From contig DASWKG010000025.1 in NCBI GenBank assembly GCA_036396755.1, positions 1 to 19,334 of the forward strand: DNA of 19,334 bases. Direction: 5' to 3'. The first letter of the stretch is position 1. Every line of letters begins with the position of its first letter. The notes beneath the pieces were generated by a model. It made no database searches, was not told where the DNA came from, and saw only the letters and a list, made by a program, of their open reading frames with translations. The position numbers and the translations under genes were made by a program. This document shows positions 1-9,123 of this stretch, in pieces. The DNA is from DASWKG01 sp036396755. Its GTDB lineage: Bacteria > Actinomycetota > UBA4738 > CALAEC01.

Positions 1-2
1 AG

Positions 3-1994
3 CCCATCGGGCCGGTCTCGGACGAGACCGAGTCGACGGTGACCTTCAGCGTCACCCCCGCCGCGGGCGCCGGCCCCGGGCTCAACAAGATCGCCGCGAT
101 GCTCACCTCGGGCCAGGCGACCGGCTACACCGACGGCGTGATGCAGATCGTGCCGCCCGTGGAGGGCCGGTTCCACCGGTGGGGGAAGTGGGAGGAGTAC
201 GACCGGTGGCTCAGCGAGACGGCGCCGCAGGCCCGGCGGGTGGGCCGGTCCGCGGCGGTCGTCTCGATGGGCCTGGGCGAGACCATCAGGTTCAGCGTCG
301 ACGTCCACAACTGGTCCGACGCGCCGCAGACGGGAAGCGTGACGCTCACGGTCCCGACCGGGTTCGCCGCGGACGCCACGTCCAAGCCCTACGGCACGCT
401 GGCGCCCGACGCCGACGTCTCGGTCCCCTTCACGCTGACCAACACGGTCACCTCGCTGGCCAGCAGCAACACCGTCAACGGCCAGACCTACTCCGTCGGG
501 ATCGCCACGTCCTTCAGCGCCCCGGCGAGCTCGAGCAGCGAGAGCCTCGCGGTGTCGCTGGTGCCGACGACGACGATCCCCGGCGTCGCGACGGCGCCCG
601 CGCTCGACGGCGCGGAGGGGGCCGGCGAGTACCCGGGGCCCGCGCTCGGCCTCGGCACCTCCTGGCAGGGGATCCCCGGCTGCGTCCCGGCCGGGATCAG
701 CTGCGGGAGCGCGGGAGCCGCCGGCACCCCGACCAGCACGTACGCGAAGGTCGCCCGGCACGGTGACGACCTCTACCTCTTCATCCACGTCCGCGACGAC
801 TACCAGAGCTACGCGGTCAAGCCGGACGAGTGCTTCGCGCACTGGCTCACCGACTCCGTCGAGATCCTGCTCGACCCTCGCGGCAACTCCTCGCAGACGA
901 ACTTCGACACCGGCACGACCTTCAAGCTCGCGGTCTTCCCGTTCAGCAACGACCCGCAGAACGTCAACGGGCAGGGCGCGAACGGCCCGTGCTGGTCGCG
1001 GGACGCGGACAACCACCAGGGCTTCTCGGTGGGGCCGCTCGCCGACACGGTGCCGGACGCGCCGAACGCGCCGGGCGTCAAGGTCGTCTCGACCGCGGAG
1101 TGGGTCGGCACGAACGAGATCACAACGCCGCACGGCTACGGGCCGGAGGGCAGCTACGACCTCGAGGTGAAGATCCCGATGTCCGTTCTGCCCGCGGCCG
1201 TCGGCCCCACGGACCCCGCCCCCACGGCGAGCGCCGCGACCAACGTCGCCGACCCGCTCCACCTGGGCCTCAACATCACCCCGTACGACGCCGATCTCTC
1301 CGCCGCCCCCGGGACGACCACGCTGCAGCGCGGCAACCTGGTCTCATCGCTCGTCAGCACGCGGCTCGGATGGTCGGCGTACGGCAGCGTCCAGTCCGAC
1401 CCCTGGCGGTGGGGCCACGCCTACCTCGACGGCTACACGCCCCCCGAGGGCCGGCCGATCGACCCGCCGAACCCGATCGTGGCCCCCGGCCTGAAGGGGG
1501 TCGACTCCCCGCAGTCGATCTACCAGTCGGCGCACGACGGCGTCCCGATCGCGGGACGGCCGCCCGCCGACGCGGTCGAGACCGTCACGGCCTCCCTCGA
1601 GCCCGGGTCCGTCGAGATCGACGTGCGGGCGATCGAGGCCGCCCGCGCGCACATCTTCCTGTGGAACGGGGACCACGGCGCGATCCCGGTGTGGGCGACC
1701 AGCTGCACGCCCGAGAACGACCCGCCGCCCGACTACGGCTTCACGGCCTGCGGCCCGACGGACGGCGGCGTGCCGCCGTGGTCCCCCGACATGAGCGGGC
1801 GACTGCTCGGCGACCTGATCGCTCCCGTGGAGACCGGGACCAACCATTTCTCGATCCCGATCGACTCCGCCGCTCACGATAGGATGGCGGCCGCCGGCTC
1901 GGTCCTGATCTCGTTCGAGGACGCTACCGGCGCCAACCAAGCGTTCGACCTGAACCTCACCACCGGCGCGGCCGACAGAACGGGGACCTCGTGA
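3..1994 (+). CDS. Secreted multidomain sugar-binding protein, paralog of the next gene (5' truncated)
   Basis: The frame is open from base 3, so the start and N-terminus lie outside the window; the GTG at 39 is internal by comparison with the paralog at 2035. The visible part aligns by eye with residues from about 405 onward of that paralog. In order it shows the end of a first NEW3-like domain (to about nt 165), a second NEW3-like beta domain (about 279-445), a CBM9-like domain (about 565-1440) with the TDSVEILLDPRG and LGWSAYGSVQSDPWRWG motifs, and a C-terminal beta domain (about 1479-1991) with SPQSIYQ and WNGDHGA motifs. Cysteines in DECFAHW and GPCWSRD are shared with the paralog and suggest an extracellular disulfide; this copy has extra Cys residues near nt 680-700 and 1705-1750. 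The missing N-terminus is probably a PIG-L deacetylase domain, but that is inferred only from the paralog. The product probably binds or processes glycans outside the cell. Confidence 0.8.
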   Translation, partial: PIGPVSDETESTVTFSVTPAAGAGPGLNKIAAMLTSGQATGYTDGVMQIVPPVEGRFHRWGKWEEYDRWLSETAPQARRVGRSAAVVSMGLGETIRFSVDVHNWSDAPQTGSVTLTVPTGFAADATSKPYGTLAPDADVSVPFTLTNTVTSLASSNTVNGQTYSVGIATSFSAPASSSSESLAVSLVPTTTIPGVATAPALDGAEGAGEYPGPALGLGTSWQGIPGCVPAGISCGSAGAAGTPTSTYAKVARHGDDLYLFIHVRDDYQSYAVKPDECFAHWLTDSVEILLDPRGNSSQTNFDTGTTFKLAVFPFSNDPQNVNGQGANGPCWSRDADNHQGFSVGPLADTVPDAPNAPGVKVVSTAEWVGTNEITTPHGYGPEGSYDLEVKIPMSVLPAAVGPTDPAPTASAATNVADPLHLGLNITPYDADLSAAPGTTTLQRGNLVSSLVSTRLGWSAYGSVQSDPWRWGHAYLDGYTPPEGRPIDPPNPIVAPGLKGVDSPQSIYQSAHDGVPIAGRPPADAVETVTASLEPGSVEIDVRAIEAARAHIFLWNGDHGAIPVWATSCTPENDPPPDYGFTACGPTDGGVPPWSPDMSGRLLGDLIAPVETGTNHFSIPIDSAAHDRMAAAGSVLISFEDATGANQAFDLNLTTGAADRTGTS

Positions 1995-2019
1995 CCCCGG
2001 CCGGCGCCCGACCCCGACC

Positions 2020-2027
2020 AGAAGGGA
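2020..2027 (+). promoter_or_regulatory. Ribosome binding site of the PIG-L deacetylase gene
   Basis: AGAAGGGA lies 8 bases before the ATG at 2035, in a 40-base gap after the upstream paralog. It supports that start and suggests the two paralogs are co-transcribed. No separate promoter is evident in the gap. Confidence 0.6.
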
Positions 2028-2034
2028 CCTCAGC

Positions 2035-4839
2035 ATGATCGCCAGCCCCCGCTCCGTCCGCCTCGCCGCGCTGGTGGTGGGCCTCGCCCTCGCGGTGTCC
2101 GGTCTTCCCGCCACCGCGGCGGCCCCACCCGTCTCGAAGGCCGACCCGATCGACCTCGACGCCCTGTTCATCGGGGCCCACCCCGACGACGAGCTCTTCA
2201 GCCTGACGGCGTTCGGCCAGTGGGACGAGTACGACGACATCACGTCCGGCGTCGTGACGATCACCCGGGGCGAGGGCGGCGGGAACGCGGTGGGCACCGA
2301 GGAGGGCCCCGCGCTGGGCCTGATCCGAGAGGCCGAGGAGCGACGCGCCACCGCCTACTTCGGCGTGGAGAACATCTACTACCTCGACAAGGTCGACTTC
2401 TACTACAACGTGAGCGCGCCGCTCACCGAGACGGCGTGGGGGCACGACGCCATCCTCGAGCGGGTGGTCCGGATCCTGCGCCAGACCCGCCCCGAGATCG
2501 TGGTCACGATGAACCCCTCCCCCACCCCGGGGAACCACGGCCACCACCAGTACGCGGCGCGGATGGCGATCGAGGCCTTCTACGCCGCCGCCGACCCCTC
2601 CGCCTTCCCCCGGCAGATCTCGAGGGAGAAGCTCCAGCCGTGGCGGGTGAAGAAGGTCTTCCTCGGCGGCATCGGGGTGAACACGGCCGCGGCCGCGGCG
2701 CTCGGAGAGCTGGAGGGCATCGATGGGCTGCTGGGTGACCTGCTCCCCGAGGTGACGTCTCCCGCGGGCTCGGGCGACTGCGTGAGCCTGGGAGGCGAGG
2801 ACCCGACCGAGGTCACGTACAGCGTCGCGAGCACGCGCGTCTCCCAGCGTCACGGCAAGCCCTGGGGAGCGGTGCTCGGCGACGCGGCCAAGGAGTACGC
2901 GTCGCAGGGCTTCGCCTCAACCGAGAACCAGGCCCTCCTCGCGGCGCTCGGCGCGGCGCTGTGCAACGTGTTCATCCAGGTGGACGGGCGCGTGCCGTTC
3001 ACGGCGGACCGCGACGGCCCCACCGCGATCTTCGAAGGAGCCCTCTATCCGGCCGAGGGAGGTCTGCCACTCGGGACGGAGCTGTACCTCAGCACCGATC
3101 GGTTCCGGGTGGTCGCGAACGAGCCGTTCCAGGTCGCTGCTCTCGCGGGGGAGACAGCGAACCTGGACGGCTCGTCCGTGTCGCTCCAGCTGCCCGAGGG
3201 CTGGACCGCGACCGGTGACGGAGCCCTCGTGCCCGGGCCGGACGAGCGGTGGACGGCGACCTTCAGCGTCACCCCCCCGGCGGACGCCGCCCCGGGCCGC
3301 GTTCGCATCGGCGCCACGCTCACCACCGACGCCGGGACCGCGACCACCCTCCGCGTGGTGGAGGTCGTGCCGCCCGTCCGCGGGTCGCTCCAGCCCCTCC
3401 CCCACGTGGCCGAGTTCCGGGCCTGGGCCGAGGGCGCCGGCGCCCCTCAGCTCGACTCGCTGATCAAGGATCGGGCCGCGATCGCCGTCGGGGAGACCCG
3501 GACGGTCCGCATCGACCTCGTCAACTACAGCGCCGAGACCCAGACCGGAACCGTCTCCCTCGGGCTGCCCGCAGGGTTCTCGGTGGAGCCGGCCGAGCAG
3601 CCGTACGAGGGCCTCGCCTCGGGCGCGACCACGTCGGTGAGCTTCGAGGTCACCAACACCGACCCGTCGCTGGCCACCTCCAACGAGGGGGGCGACGGCG
3701 GCGACTACAACTTCACCGTCGTCACCCAGAGCTCGGGCGGCACGGCCACGGTCGAGGAAGCGCTCAACCTGGTGCCGATGACGACGATCCCCGAGGCGGC
3801 CGCCGCCCCCACGCTGGACGGCGTCGAGAGCCCGGACGAGTACACCGGCGAGGTGCTCGACCTGAGCCGGCTCTGGGAGGGGACCGATCCCACCGGGCCC
3901 GACGACGCGTCGGGCTCGGCCAAGGTGACCCGCGTCGGCGACGCCCTCTACTTCTTCGTGAGCGTCCGCGACGACACGCTGGGCACGGTCCTGCCACCCG
4001 AGGACTGCAAGCGCCACTGGCGCACGGACTCGGTCGAGATCACGCTCGACCCGCGCGGCGACTCCGAGAACACCTCGACCACGTTCAAGACCGGCATCTT
4101 CCCGATCACCGACGACCCCGAGAACGGGAACCCCCCCTGCTGGCAGCGGGACGCCGACAACCGGCAGGGCCCCGGGCCCGAGACGGCGCCGGGCATGACG
4201 GTCGCCTCGACCGTGTCCGACCCCTATGCGGGATACACGCTCGAGGCCAGGATCGATCTCGCCGACCTGCCCGCCTCGGTGGACCCCTCCTCCATGGGGC
4301 TGAACCTGTTCATCTACGACTCCGACACGCAGGACCGCACCGGGCAGACCCGGCTGGGCTGGTCCACCTGGGGCGGCGTCCAGGGCGACCCCTACCGGTG
4401 GGGACGGGCCGCGCTGCCCGGGTACGCGCCGGTCGCGCTCGGGCCCGTCGCCCCCCACCTCGACTTCGAGGTCGCCCAGAGCGTCCGGTCTCCCCAGTCG
4501 ATCCTGCAGACCGCCGGCGACGGCGTCGCGCTGTCGGGCGACCCGCGCGCGCGGTCGCGGTTCGCAGCGCCCCGGGTGACCGTCGACGGGACCACGCTGC
4601 GCGTCTCGCTGAAGGCGCGGCAGGGCGGCCGGGCGTGGCTGTTCGCCTGGACCGGCGACCACGCCGCCGCAGCCGCCGAGCTGCGCCTGCGCCCGAAGCG
4701 CCGGAGAGCGGTCACCATGGAGGTCGACCCGGCCGACATGGAGACGCTGCTCGCCCAGGGGCACCTGCTGGTCTCGTTCCGGGTCCGCCCGAAGGTGGGC
4801 ATCGGGACCCGGAGCTTCGACGTGCCGCTGAGCGGCTGA
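2035..4839 (+). CDS. Secreted PIG-L/LmbE family deacetylase with NEW3-like and CBM9-like domains
   Basis: 934 residues. Residues 1-30 form a signal peptide: basic start, hydrophobic core around 11-24, then ATAAA. Residues about 40-330 are a PIG-L (GlcNAc-PI/MshB-type) domain with the zinc motif AHPDDE (His49, Asp52) and a second metal/catalytic motif NHGHHQYA (His168, His171, the i/i+3 spacing of the MshB HPDH motif). The family hydrolyses N-acetyl groups from sugars, typically GlcNAc. Two NEW3-like beta domains follow (about 350-445 and 480-560), then a CBM9-like domain (about 578-800; ALYFFVSVRDD, TDSVEITLDPRG; Cys658/Cys702) and a C-terminal domain (about 808-934). Intracellular PIG-L enzymes such as MshB are only about 300 residues, so this is an extended export form. 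It is the paralog of the upstream gene and converges on a sugar ABC operon. The substrate is unknown; extracellular deacetylation of GlcNAc-containing glycans is the best guess. Confidence 0.87.
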   Translation: MIASPRSVRLAALVVGLALAVSGLPATAAAPPVSKADPIDLDALFIGAHPDDELFSLTAFGQWDEYDDITSGVVTITRGEGGGNAVGTEEGPALGLIREAEERRATAYFGVENIYYLDKVDFYYNVSAPLTETAWGHDAILERVVRILRQTRPEIVVTMNPSPTPGNHGHHQYAARMAIEAFYAAADPSAFPRQISREKLQPWRVKKVFLGGIGVNTAAAAALGELEGIDGLLGDLLPEVTSPAGSGDCVSLGGEDPTEVTYSVASTRVSQRHGKPWGAVLGDAAKEYASQGFASTENQALLAALGAALCNVFIQVDGRVPFTADRDGPTAIFEGALYPAEGGLPLGTELYLSTDRFRVVANEPFQVAALAGETANLDGSSVSLQLPEGWTATGDGALVPGPDERWTATFSVTPPADAAPGRVRIGATLTTDAGTATTLRVVEVVPPVRGSLQPLPHVAEFRAWAEGAGAPQLDSLIKDRAAIAVGETRTVRIDLVNYSAETQTGTVSLGLPAGFSVEPAEQPYEGLASGATTSVSFEVTNTDPSLATSNEGGDGGDYNFTVVTQSSGGTATVEEALNLVPMTTIPEAAAAPTLDGVESPDEYTGEVLDLSRLWEGTDPTGPDDASGSAKVTRVGDALYFFVSVRDDTLGTVLPPEDCKRHWRTDSVEITLDPRGDSENTSTTFKTGIFPITDDPENGNPPCWQRDADNRQGPGPETAPGMTVASTVSDPYAGYTLEARIDLADLPASVDPSSMGLNLFIYDSDTQDRTGQTRLGWSTWGGVQGDPYRWGRAALPGYAPVALGPVAPHLDFEVAQSVRSPQSILQTAGDGVALSGDPRARSRFAAPRVTVDGTTLRVSLKARQGGRAWLFAWTGDHAAAAAELRLRPKRRRAVTMEVDPADMETLLAQGHLLVSFRVRPKVGIGTRSFDVPLSG

Positions 4840-4857
4840 GCCGGACCCCGGGCCGGC
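4840..4857. terminator. Possible bidirectional hairpin between convergent genes
   Basis: The 19-base gap between two convergent stop codons is almost filled by an inverted repeat: GCCGG at 4840-4844 pairs with CCGGC at 4853-4857 around a GC-rich 8-base loop. There is no T-run, so it is at best a weak or Rho-assisted terminator serving both strands. Confidence 0.35.
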
Positions 4858-4858
4858 G

Positions 4859-5992
4859 TCAGCCCTCGATGGCGGCGGCGGTCTCGGGGTCGAAGAACAG
4901 CAGCGAGGCTCGCTCCACGCCCACGGTGACCCGCGCGCCCTTCGCGGGCGCGACCCCGTCCATCCGGGCCACGAACGTGCAGCGGCCGGGGCCCTCCCAC
5001 GGCCGGCCCGGCTCCTCGACGCGGACGGGCGGCGCGTCCAGGGCGAAGTAGGCGTACACCTCGGCCCCGAGGTCCTCCACGAGGTCCACCACCACCTCGA
5101 GCCGCCCGCTCGCGCCGGGGGCTGCGGGCCGGAGGTCCTCGGGCCGGACGCCCACGATCACGCTCCGTCCCACGAACGGCCGGAGGCCGGCGCGATCTTC
5201 GACCGGCAGCTCGTGGCCGCCGAACGCGGCGACGAGCGAGCCCCCGCGCGCCGAGAGCGCCGCCTCCACCAGGTTGATCGCCGGCGACCCGATGAACGAG
5301 GCCACGAACAGGTTGGCCGGGCGGGCGTACAGCGCCTTGGGGGTCCCCACCTGCTGCAGCCGGCCGTCCCGCATCACCGCCACCCGGTCCCCCAGCGTCA
5401 TCGCCTCGGTCTGGTCGTGCGTCACGAAGACGGTCGTCACGCGGAGATCGCGCTGGATCCGTGCGATCTCCATCCGCATCTGCACCCGGAGCTTGGCGTC
5501 GAGGTTCGACAGCGGCTCGTCCATGAGGAACACCTGCGGCTCGCGGACCAGCGCTCGCCCCAGCGCCACCCGCTGGCGCTGCCCCCCGGACAGCTCCCGC
5601 GGCTTGCGGGACAGGAGCTCCCCGAGCCCCAGCAGGTCCGCCGTGCGCCGGACGCGCGCGTCGATGTCGGCCCGCGGCAGCCGCCGCGTCCGCAGGGCGA
5701 ACGCGAGGTTCTGCTCGACCGACATCTGCGGATAGAGCGCGTAGTCCTGGAAGACCATCGCGATGTCGCGGTCGCGGGGCGCGAGGCCGTCGACCCGGCG
5801 GTCCCCGATCCAGATGTGGCCGGCCGAGAGCGAGTCGAGCCCGGCCAGCAGGCGCAGCGCCGTCGTCTTCCCCGACCCCGACGGGCCGACCAGCACCATC
5901 AGCTCGCCGTCGGCCACCTCCAGCACGAGCTCCTCCAGCGCCACCACGTCGCCGAAGCGCTTCGCCGCGCCCTCGAACCGAACCGTCGCCAT
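4859..5992 (-). CDS. Carbohydrate ABC transporter ATP-binding protein (MalK/UgpC/MsiK type)
   Basis: 377 residues, the usual length of the sugar-importer ATPase subfamily. It shows Walker A GPSGSGKTT (from residue 36), Q-loop Gln82 in FQDYALYPQ, signature LSGGQ (134-138), Walker B VFLMDEP (154-160), D-loop SNLDAK and H-loop His192. The C-terminal third is a TOBE-type regulatory domain, with GVRPEDLR as the familiar boundary motif. It powers the import complex formed by the two permeases and lipoprotein encoded just upstream. The ATG directly abuts the TAG stop of the preceding permease, so it is the last gene of the minus-strand operon. Many actinomycetes use one shared ATPase (MsiK) for several sugar importers; here the operon carries its own. 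Confidence 0.95.
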   Translation of the reverse strand: MATVRFEGAAKRFGDVVALEELVLEVADGELMVLVGPSGSGKTTALRLLAGLDSLSAGHIWIGDRRVDGLAPRDRDIAMVFQDYALYPQMSVEQNLAFALRTRRLPRADIDARVRRTADLLGLGELLSRKPRELSGGQRQRVALGRALVREPQVFLMDEPLSNLDAKLRVQMRMEIARIQRDLRVTTVFVTHDQTEAMTLGDRVAVMRDGRLQQVGTPKALYARPANLFVASFIGSPAINLVEAALSARGGSLVAAFGGHELPVEDRAGLRPFVGRSVIVGVRPEDLRPAAPGASGRLEVVVDLVEDLGAEVYAYFALDAPPVRVEEPGRPWEGPGRCTFVARMDGVAPAKGARVTVGVERASLLFFDPETAAAIEG

Positions 5993-6814
5993 CTACGACT
6001 TCACCGCCCCCGAGAGCATGCCGCGGATGAAGTGGCGCTGCAGGAAGACGTACACGACGACGACCGGCAGGGCGACGATGAGCGCGCCGGCCGCCAGGAG
6101 GCTCAGGTCCGAGGTGTGCGCGCCCTGGAAGAACGCGAGGCCGAGCGGCGCGGTCCGGAGCCCCTCGCTCGAGACCATCACGAGCGCGAGCAGGAACTCG
6201 TTCCACGTCCACATGAAGATCAGCGTGATCATCGTGAGGATCGCCGGACGCGCCATGGGGACGAGGATCCGCCAGAGCGTCGTCCACGTGGACGCGCCGT
6301 CGATCTGCGCCGCCTCGGTGATCGAGCGCGGCGTCGACCGGAAGAAGGCACGCATCCAGAAGGTCCCGAACGCGACCGACAGGCCCACCTGCGGGAGGAT
6401 CAAGGCCCAGTAGGTGTCCGTCAGCGCCAGCGAGCGCAGGTCGTAGTAGAGGGGGATGACCATCGCCTCCAGCGGGACCATGAGGCCCAGCAGGAACAGG
6501 TAGAAGAGCAGGGTGCCGCCCCGGAACCGCATCGCCCCGAACGCGTAGCCCGAGAGCACCGACAGCAGCGTCGAGGCCGCCACCACCGAGACGGTGACGA
6601 TGGCGCTCGACCGCAGGTACTGGGAGAAGTGCCCCTGGGTCCAGGCGTCGGCGAAGTTGCCGAAGCTCAGCCGGTCGGGGATCTCGAAGCCCCGGGCCAG
6701 CGTGCCGGATGGCTGGAGCGCGGTCAGCACCAGCCCGACGATCGGGTAGAGGGCCACGACCGAGAAGACGGTCAGGATGCCGTAGTTCAGGGCGCGCTCG
6801 AGACGGCCGTTCAT
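5993..6814 (-). CDS. Carbohydrate ABC transporter permease (MalG type)
   Basis: 273 residues with about six hydrophobic segments (around 12-32, 70-92, 102-124, 133-153, 190-212 and 240-260). The cytoplasmic EAA loop that docks on the ATPase is clear at 167-187 (EAAQIDGAS, then LWRILVP). This is the MalG-like inner-membrane subunit of a CUT1 sugar importer. The open frame extends much further upstream, but that part is only the shadow of the neighbouring permease. The ATG at 6814 is chosen because it gives the normal family length and N-terminus and overlaps the TGA of the preceding permease in an ATGA, the usual coupling in these operons. Confidence 0.94.
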   Translation of the reverse strand: MNGRLERALNYGILTVFSVVALYPIVGLVLTALQPSGTLARGFEIPDRLSFGNFADAWTQGHFSQYLRSSAIVTVSVVAASTLLSVLSGYAFGAMRFRGGTLLFYLFLLGLMVPLEAMVIPLYYDLRSLALTDTYWALILPQVGLSVAFGTFWMRAFFRSTPRSITEAAQIDGASTWTTLWRILVPMARPAILTMITLIFMWTWNEFLLALVMVSSEGLRTAPLGLAFFQGAHTSDLSLLAAGALIVALPVVVVYVFLQRHFIRGMLSGAVKS

Positions 6815-7755
6815 CGCTCCCCCCGGTCGCCCAGCCGGGTGACGAGGAAGGTGACCGCGAAGATCACGAGCGCCAGGGCCATCCCGATGGCCGAGGCCGT
6901 GCCCACGCGCCCGGTTTGGAACGCGCCGCGGTAGACCTCGAGCGCCGGGACCGTGGTGGCGGTGCCGGGACCGCCCTGGGTCAGCATGTAGACGAGGTCG
7001 AAGTTGCGCAGGGCGGCGATCATCGTCAGCGCGACGGCCACCACCAGCTCGCCGCGGAGCCCGGGCAGCGTCACCGCGAAGAACTCGCGCACCGGGCCGG
7101 CGCCGTCGACCCGAGCCGCGTCGTACAGGCTCCGGGGGATCTTCTGCACCCCGGCCACGAACAGCACCATCGTCAGGCCGTACAGCACCCAGGTCCCCAC
7201 CAGCCCCACCGCGGGGAGGGCCAGCGTGAAGTCGCCGAGCCACGGCGTGGCCAGGCCGTCGGCGCCCAGCGCCCGCAGCCCTTCGTTGAGCGGGCCCTCC
7301 GGCGCGTAGATCCAGCGCCAGCTCACCGCGACGACGACCATCGGGATGACCTGGGGAAGGAACAGCAGCGTCCGGAACGCCGACAGCCCGCGGACCCGGA
7401 TCCGCGAGAGGGTGGCCGCCAGGAAGAGCCCCAGCCCGACCGGCAGGATCGAGTAGAAGACGATCAGGACGGCGGAGTGCGCGAACGCGCCGCGGATCTC
7501 GGGGTCGGCGAACAGCTCGCGGTAGTTCTCCAGCCCCGCCCACACGGGCGCGGTGAGGCCGTCCCAGCGGTGGAACGAGAGCCACAGCCCGCGGCCGAGC
7601 GGGTACAGGACGAAGGCCGCGTACATCGCCAGCGCCGGAAGCACGTACAGGTACGCGATCCGGCGCGGCTCCCCCGGGGCCCGGTCCCATGACGGACGGG
7701 CGGCGGGTCTCCCCGCCGCCCGTCCCAGGGTGCCTTCCGCGACCGCTTCGCTCAC
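6811..7755 (-). CDS. Carbohydrate ABC transporter permease (MalF type)
   Basis: 314 residues. A short polar N-terminus precedes a first membrane segment (about 33-55), followed by five more. The EAA-loop equivalent is YDAARVDGAG at 211-220 with the conserved TLPGL just after. It pairs with the MalG-type subunit to form the membrane channel of a CUT1 sugar importer. The start is GTG at 7755, which overlaps the TGA of the sugar-binding lipoprotein gene (GTGA) and is preceded by GGGAGG four bases upstream. The open frame continues far upstream only as a shadow of the lipoprotein gene. The stop overlaps the next permease start by 4 bp. Confidence 0.93.
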   Translation of the reverse strand: MSEAVAEGTLGRAAGRPAARPSWDRAPGEPRRIAYLYVLPALAMYAAFVLYPLGRGLWLSFHRWDGLTAPVWAGLENYRELFADPEIRGAFAHSAVLIVFYSILPVGLGLFLAATLSRIRVRGLSAFRTLLFLPQVIPMVVVAVSWRWIYAPEGPLNEGLRALGADGLATPWLGDFTLALPAVGLVGTWVLYGLTMVLFVAGVQKIPRSLYDAARVDGAGPVREFFAVTLPGLRGELVVAVALTMIAALRNFDLVYMLTQGGPGTATTVPALEVYRGAFQTGRVGTASAIGMALALVIFAVTFLVTRLGDRGER

Positions 7756-9116
7756 GACCCTCCCAGGAACTCCTCGAAGTCGGACTGGACGTGCCCGACG
7801 AACTCCTCGGGGGTGACCCGCTCGGCCATCAGCTCCTGCACCGACGCGGAGAACGTGTCGTACATCGTCGGCGTGGCGTAGTCGAGGTAGGAGACGATGC
7901 CATCGGTCGAGTTCAGCTGCTCCCATGCGGCGAAGATGTCGGCGAGGGAGGAGCCCTCGGGGACGTCCGGGTTGGGCAGCGCCACCGCCGGAAGGCCTCC
8001 GGTCTCGACGATCACCTCCATCGCGTGCGGGCTCGTGATGTGGTCGAGGTAGGCGGCCGCCACCTGCGGGTGCTCGGAGTTCGCGGTCATCGCGAACGGC
8101 AGGCCCTCGCCGCCCAGCGCGAGCGGCGACTCGCCGCTCTCGGACGGCATCAGGAAGAACCCGAGGTCGTCCCCCATGGCGTCCGCGAGGTCGGGGTTCA
8201 GCCACGTGCCGGTGATCAGGAACACGCCCTCGCCCTCCGCGAACGCCGCCCACGCGTCGTCGTATCCGATGCCGCCGAAGTCGGGCGTGAAGTACCCCGC
8301 ATCGGTCCACTCCTGCAGCTTGGCGGCCGCGGCCAGGTTCTCGGGCGTGTCGAAGGACGCCTCCTCCCGTCCGAACAGGAATGAGCGGAGCGCTTCCTTC
8401 TCGCCGCCCGCGTTCTGCACGGCCTGGAACTCGTGGATCCCGGGCCAGGCGTCGAGGTTGCCGAACTGGATGGGGACCTCCCCCGCCTCCTTCGCGGCGG
8501 CCAGCGCGGCCTCGAAGTCGGCGAAGGTGGCCGGGATCTCGAGACCCAGGTCGGCCAGCTTCTGGCGGTTGTAGAACACGCCGACGATCTCCCCGACCTG
8601 CGACAGGCCGTAGAGGCTGCCCTCGCCGAAGGTCTGACCGTCGGGGCTGAAGCTGTTCAGCTGGAGCAGCCCCTCGGAGTAGCGATCTCCCCAGCCGTAC
8701 TGCTCCGCGTAGTCGTCCAGCGGCTGCAGCAGCCCGGCCTCGACCAGCGCGCCCATGATCGAGCGGCCCTGGTTCGCCTGGACCACGTCGGGTGGGTTGG
8801 GCCCGGACACCGCGAGCTTCACGGTGTTGAACAGGTCGTCGAACGACTTGGCCACTCGCTCGATGGTGACGTTCGGGTACTGCTCCATGAACTCGGCGTT
8901 GAGCTGCTCGATCTGCTGGTTCTGGCCCCCGCGGACCTCCTGGTCCCACACGATGAGCGTGACGTCACCGAGAGAGCCGATGTCGCCGCCGTCTCCCCCA
9001 CCCTGCGGCTGCGGCTGCGGGTCCGCCCCCGAGCAGGCGGCGGCGACGAGGGCCACGACGGCGAGAGCGATGACGTGCCGCCACGCCCTCACGGGACGGG
9101 CACCTGGGCGCTTCAT
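7752..9116 (-). CDS. Extracellular sugar-binding lipoprotein of ABC transporter (SBP, CUT1)
   Basis: 454 residues. The N-terminus is a lipoprotein signal peptide: basic residues, hydrophobic core and a lipobox ending VAAAC, so Cys28 would be lipidated and the mature protein anchored to the outer face of the membrane. The mature start (TLIVWDQEV, then QLNAEFMEQYPNVTIERV) is the classical opening of the MalE-like solute-binding family, and the middle and C-terminal parts fit it throughout. It captures the sugar and delivers it to the two permeases encoded immediately downstream. The family does not reveal the ligand. A strong ribosome site, AAGGAGG (9124-9130), lies 7 bases before the ATG. This is the only gene of the operon with a sizeable leader gap (54 bases) and a strong own site, as expected for a protein needed in excess. 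Confidence 0.94.
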   Translation of the reverse strand: MKRPGARPVRAWRHVIALAVVALVAAACSGADPQPQPQGGGDGGDIGSLGDVTLIVWDQEVRGGQNQQIEQLNAEFMEQYPNVTIERVAKSFDDLFNTVKLAVSGPNPPDVVQANQGRSIMGALVEAGLLQPLDDYAEQYGWGDRYSEGLLQLNSFSPDGQTFGEGSLYGLSQVGEIVGVFYNRQKLADLGLEIPATFADFEAALAAAKEAGEVPIQFGNLDAWPGIHEFQAVQNAGGEKEALRSFLFGREEASFDTPENLAAAAKLQEWTDAGYFTPDFGGIGYDDAWAAFAEGEGVFLITGTWLNPDLADAMGDDLGFFLMPSESGESPLALGGEGLPFAMTANSEHPQVAAAYLDHITSPHAMEVIVETGGLPAVALPNPDVPEGSSLADIFAAWEQLNSTDGIVSYLDYATPTMYDTFSASVQELMAERVTPEEFVGHVQSDFEEFLGGS

Positions 9117-9123
9117 GAGCGTT

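Noticed and set aside
2917..4764. Long minus-strand open frame opposite the PIG-L gene
   Set aside because: It lies antisense to a gene with clear signal peptide and domain motifs; its translation is Arg/Gly/Pro-rich low complexity, typical of high-GC shadow frames.
5993..7690. Apparent long fusion upstream of the MalG-type permease
   Set aside because: The extra N-terminal part is the wrong frame of the MalF-type gene. ATG 6814 gives the normal permease and an ATGA overlap.
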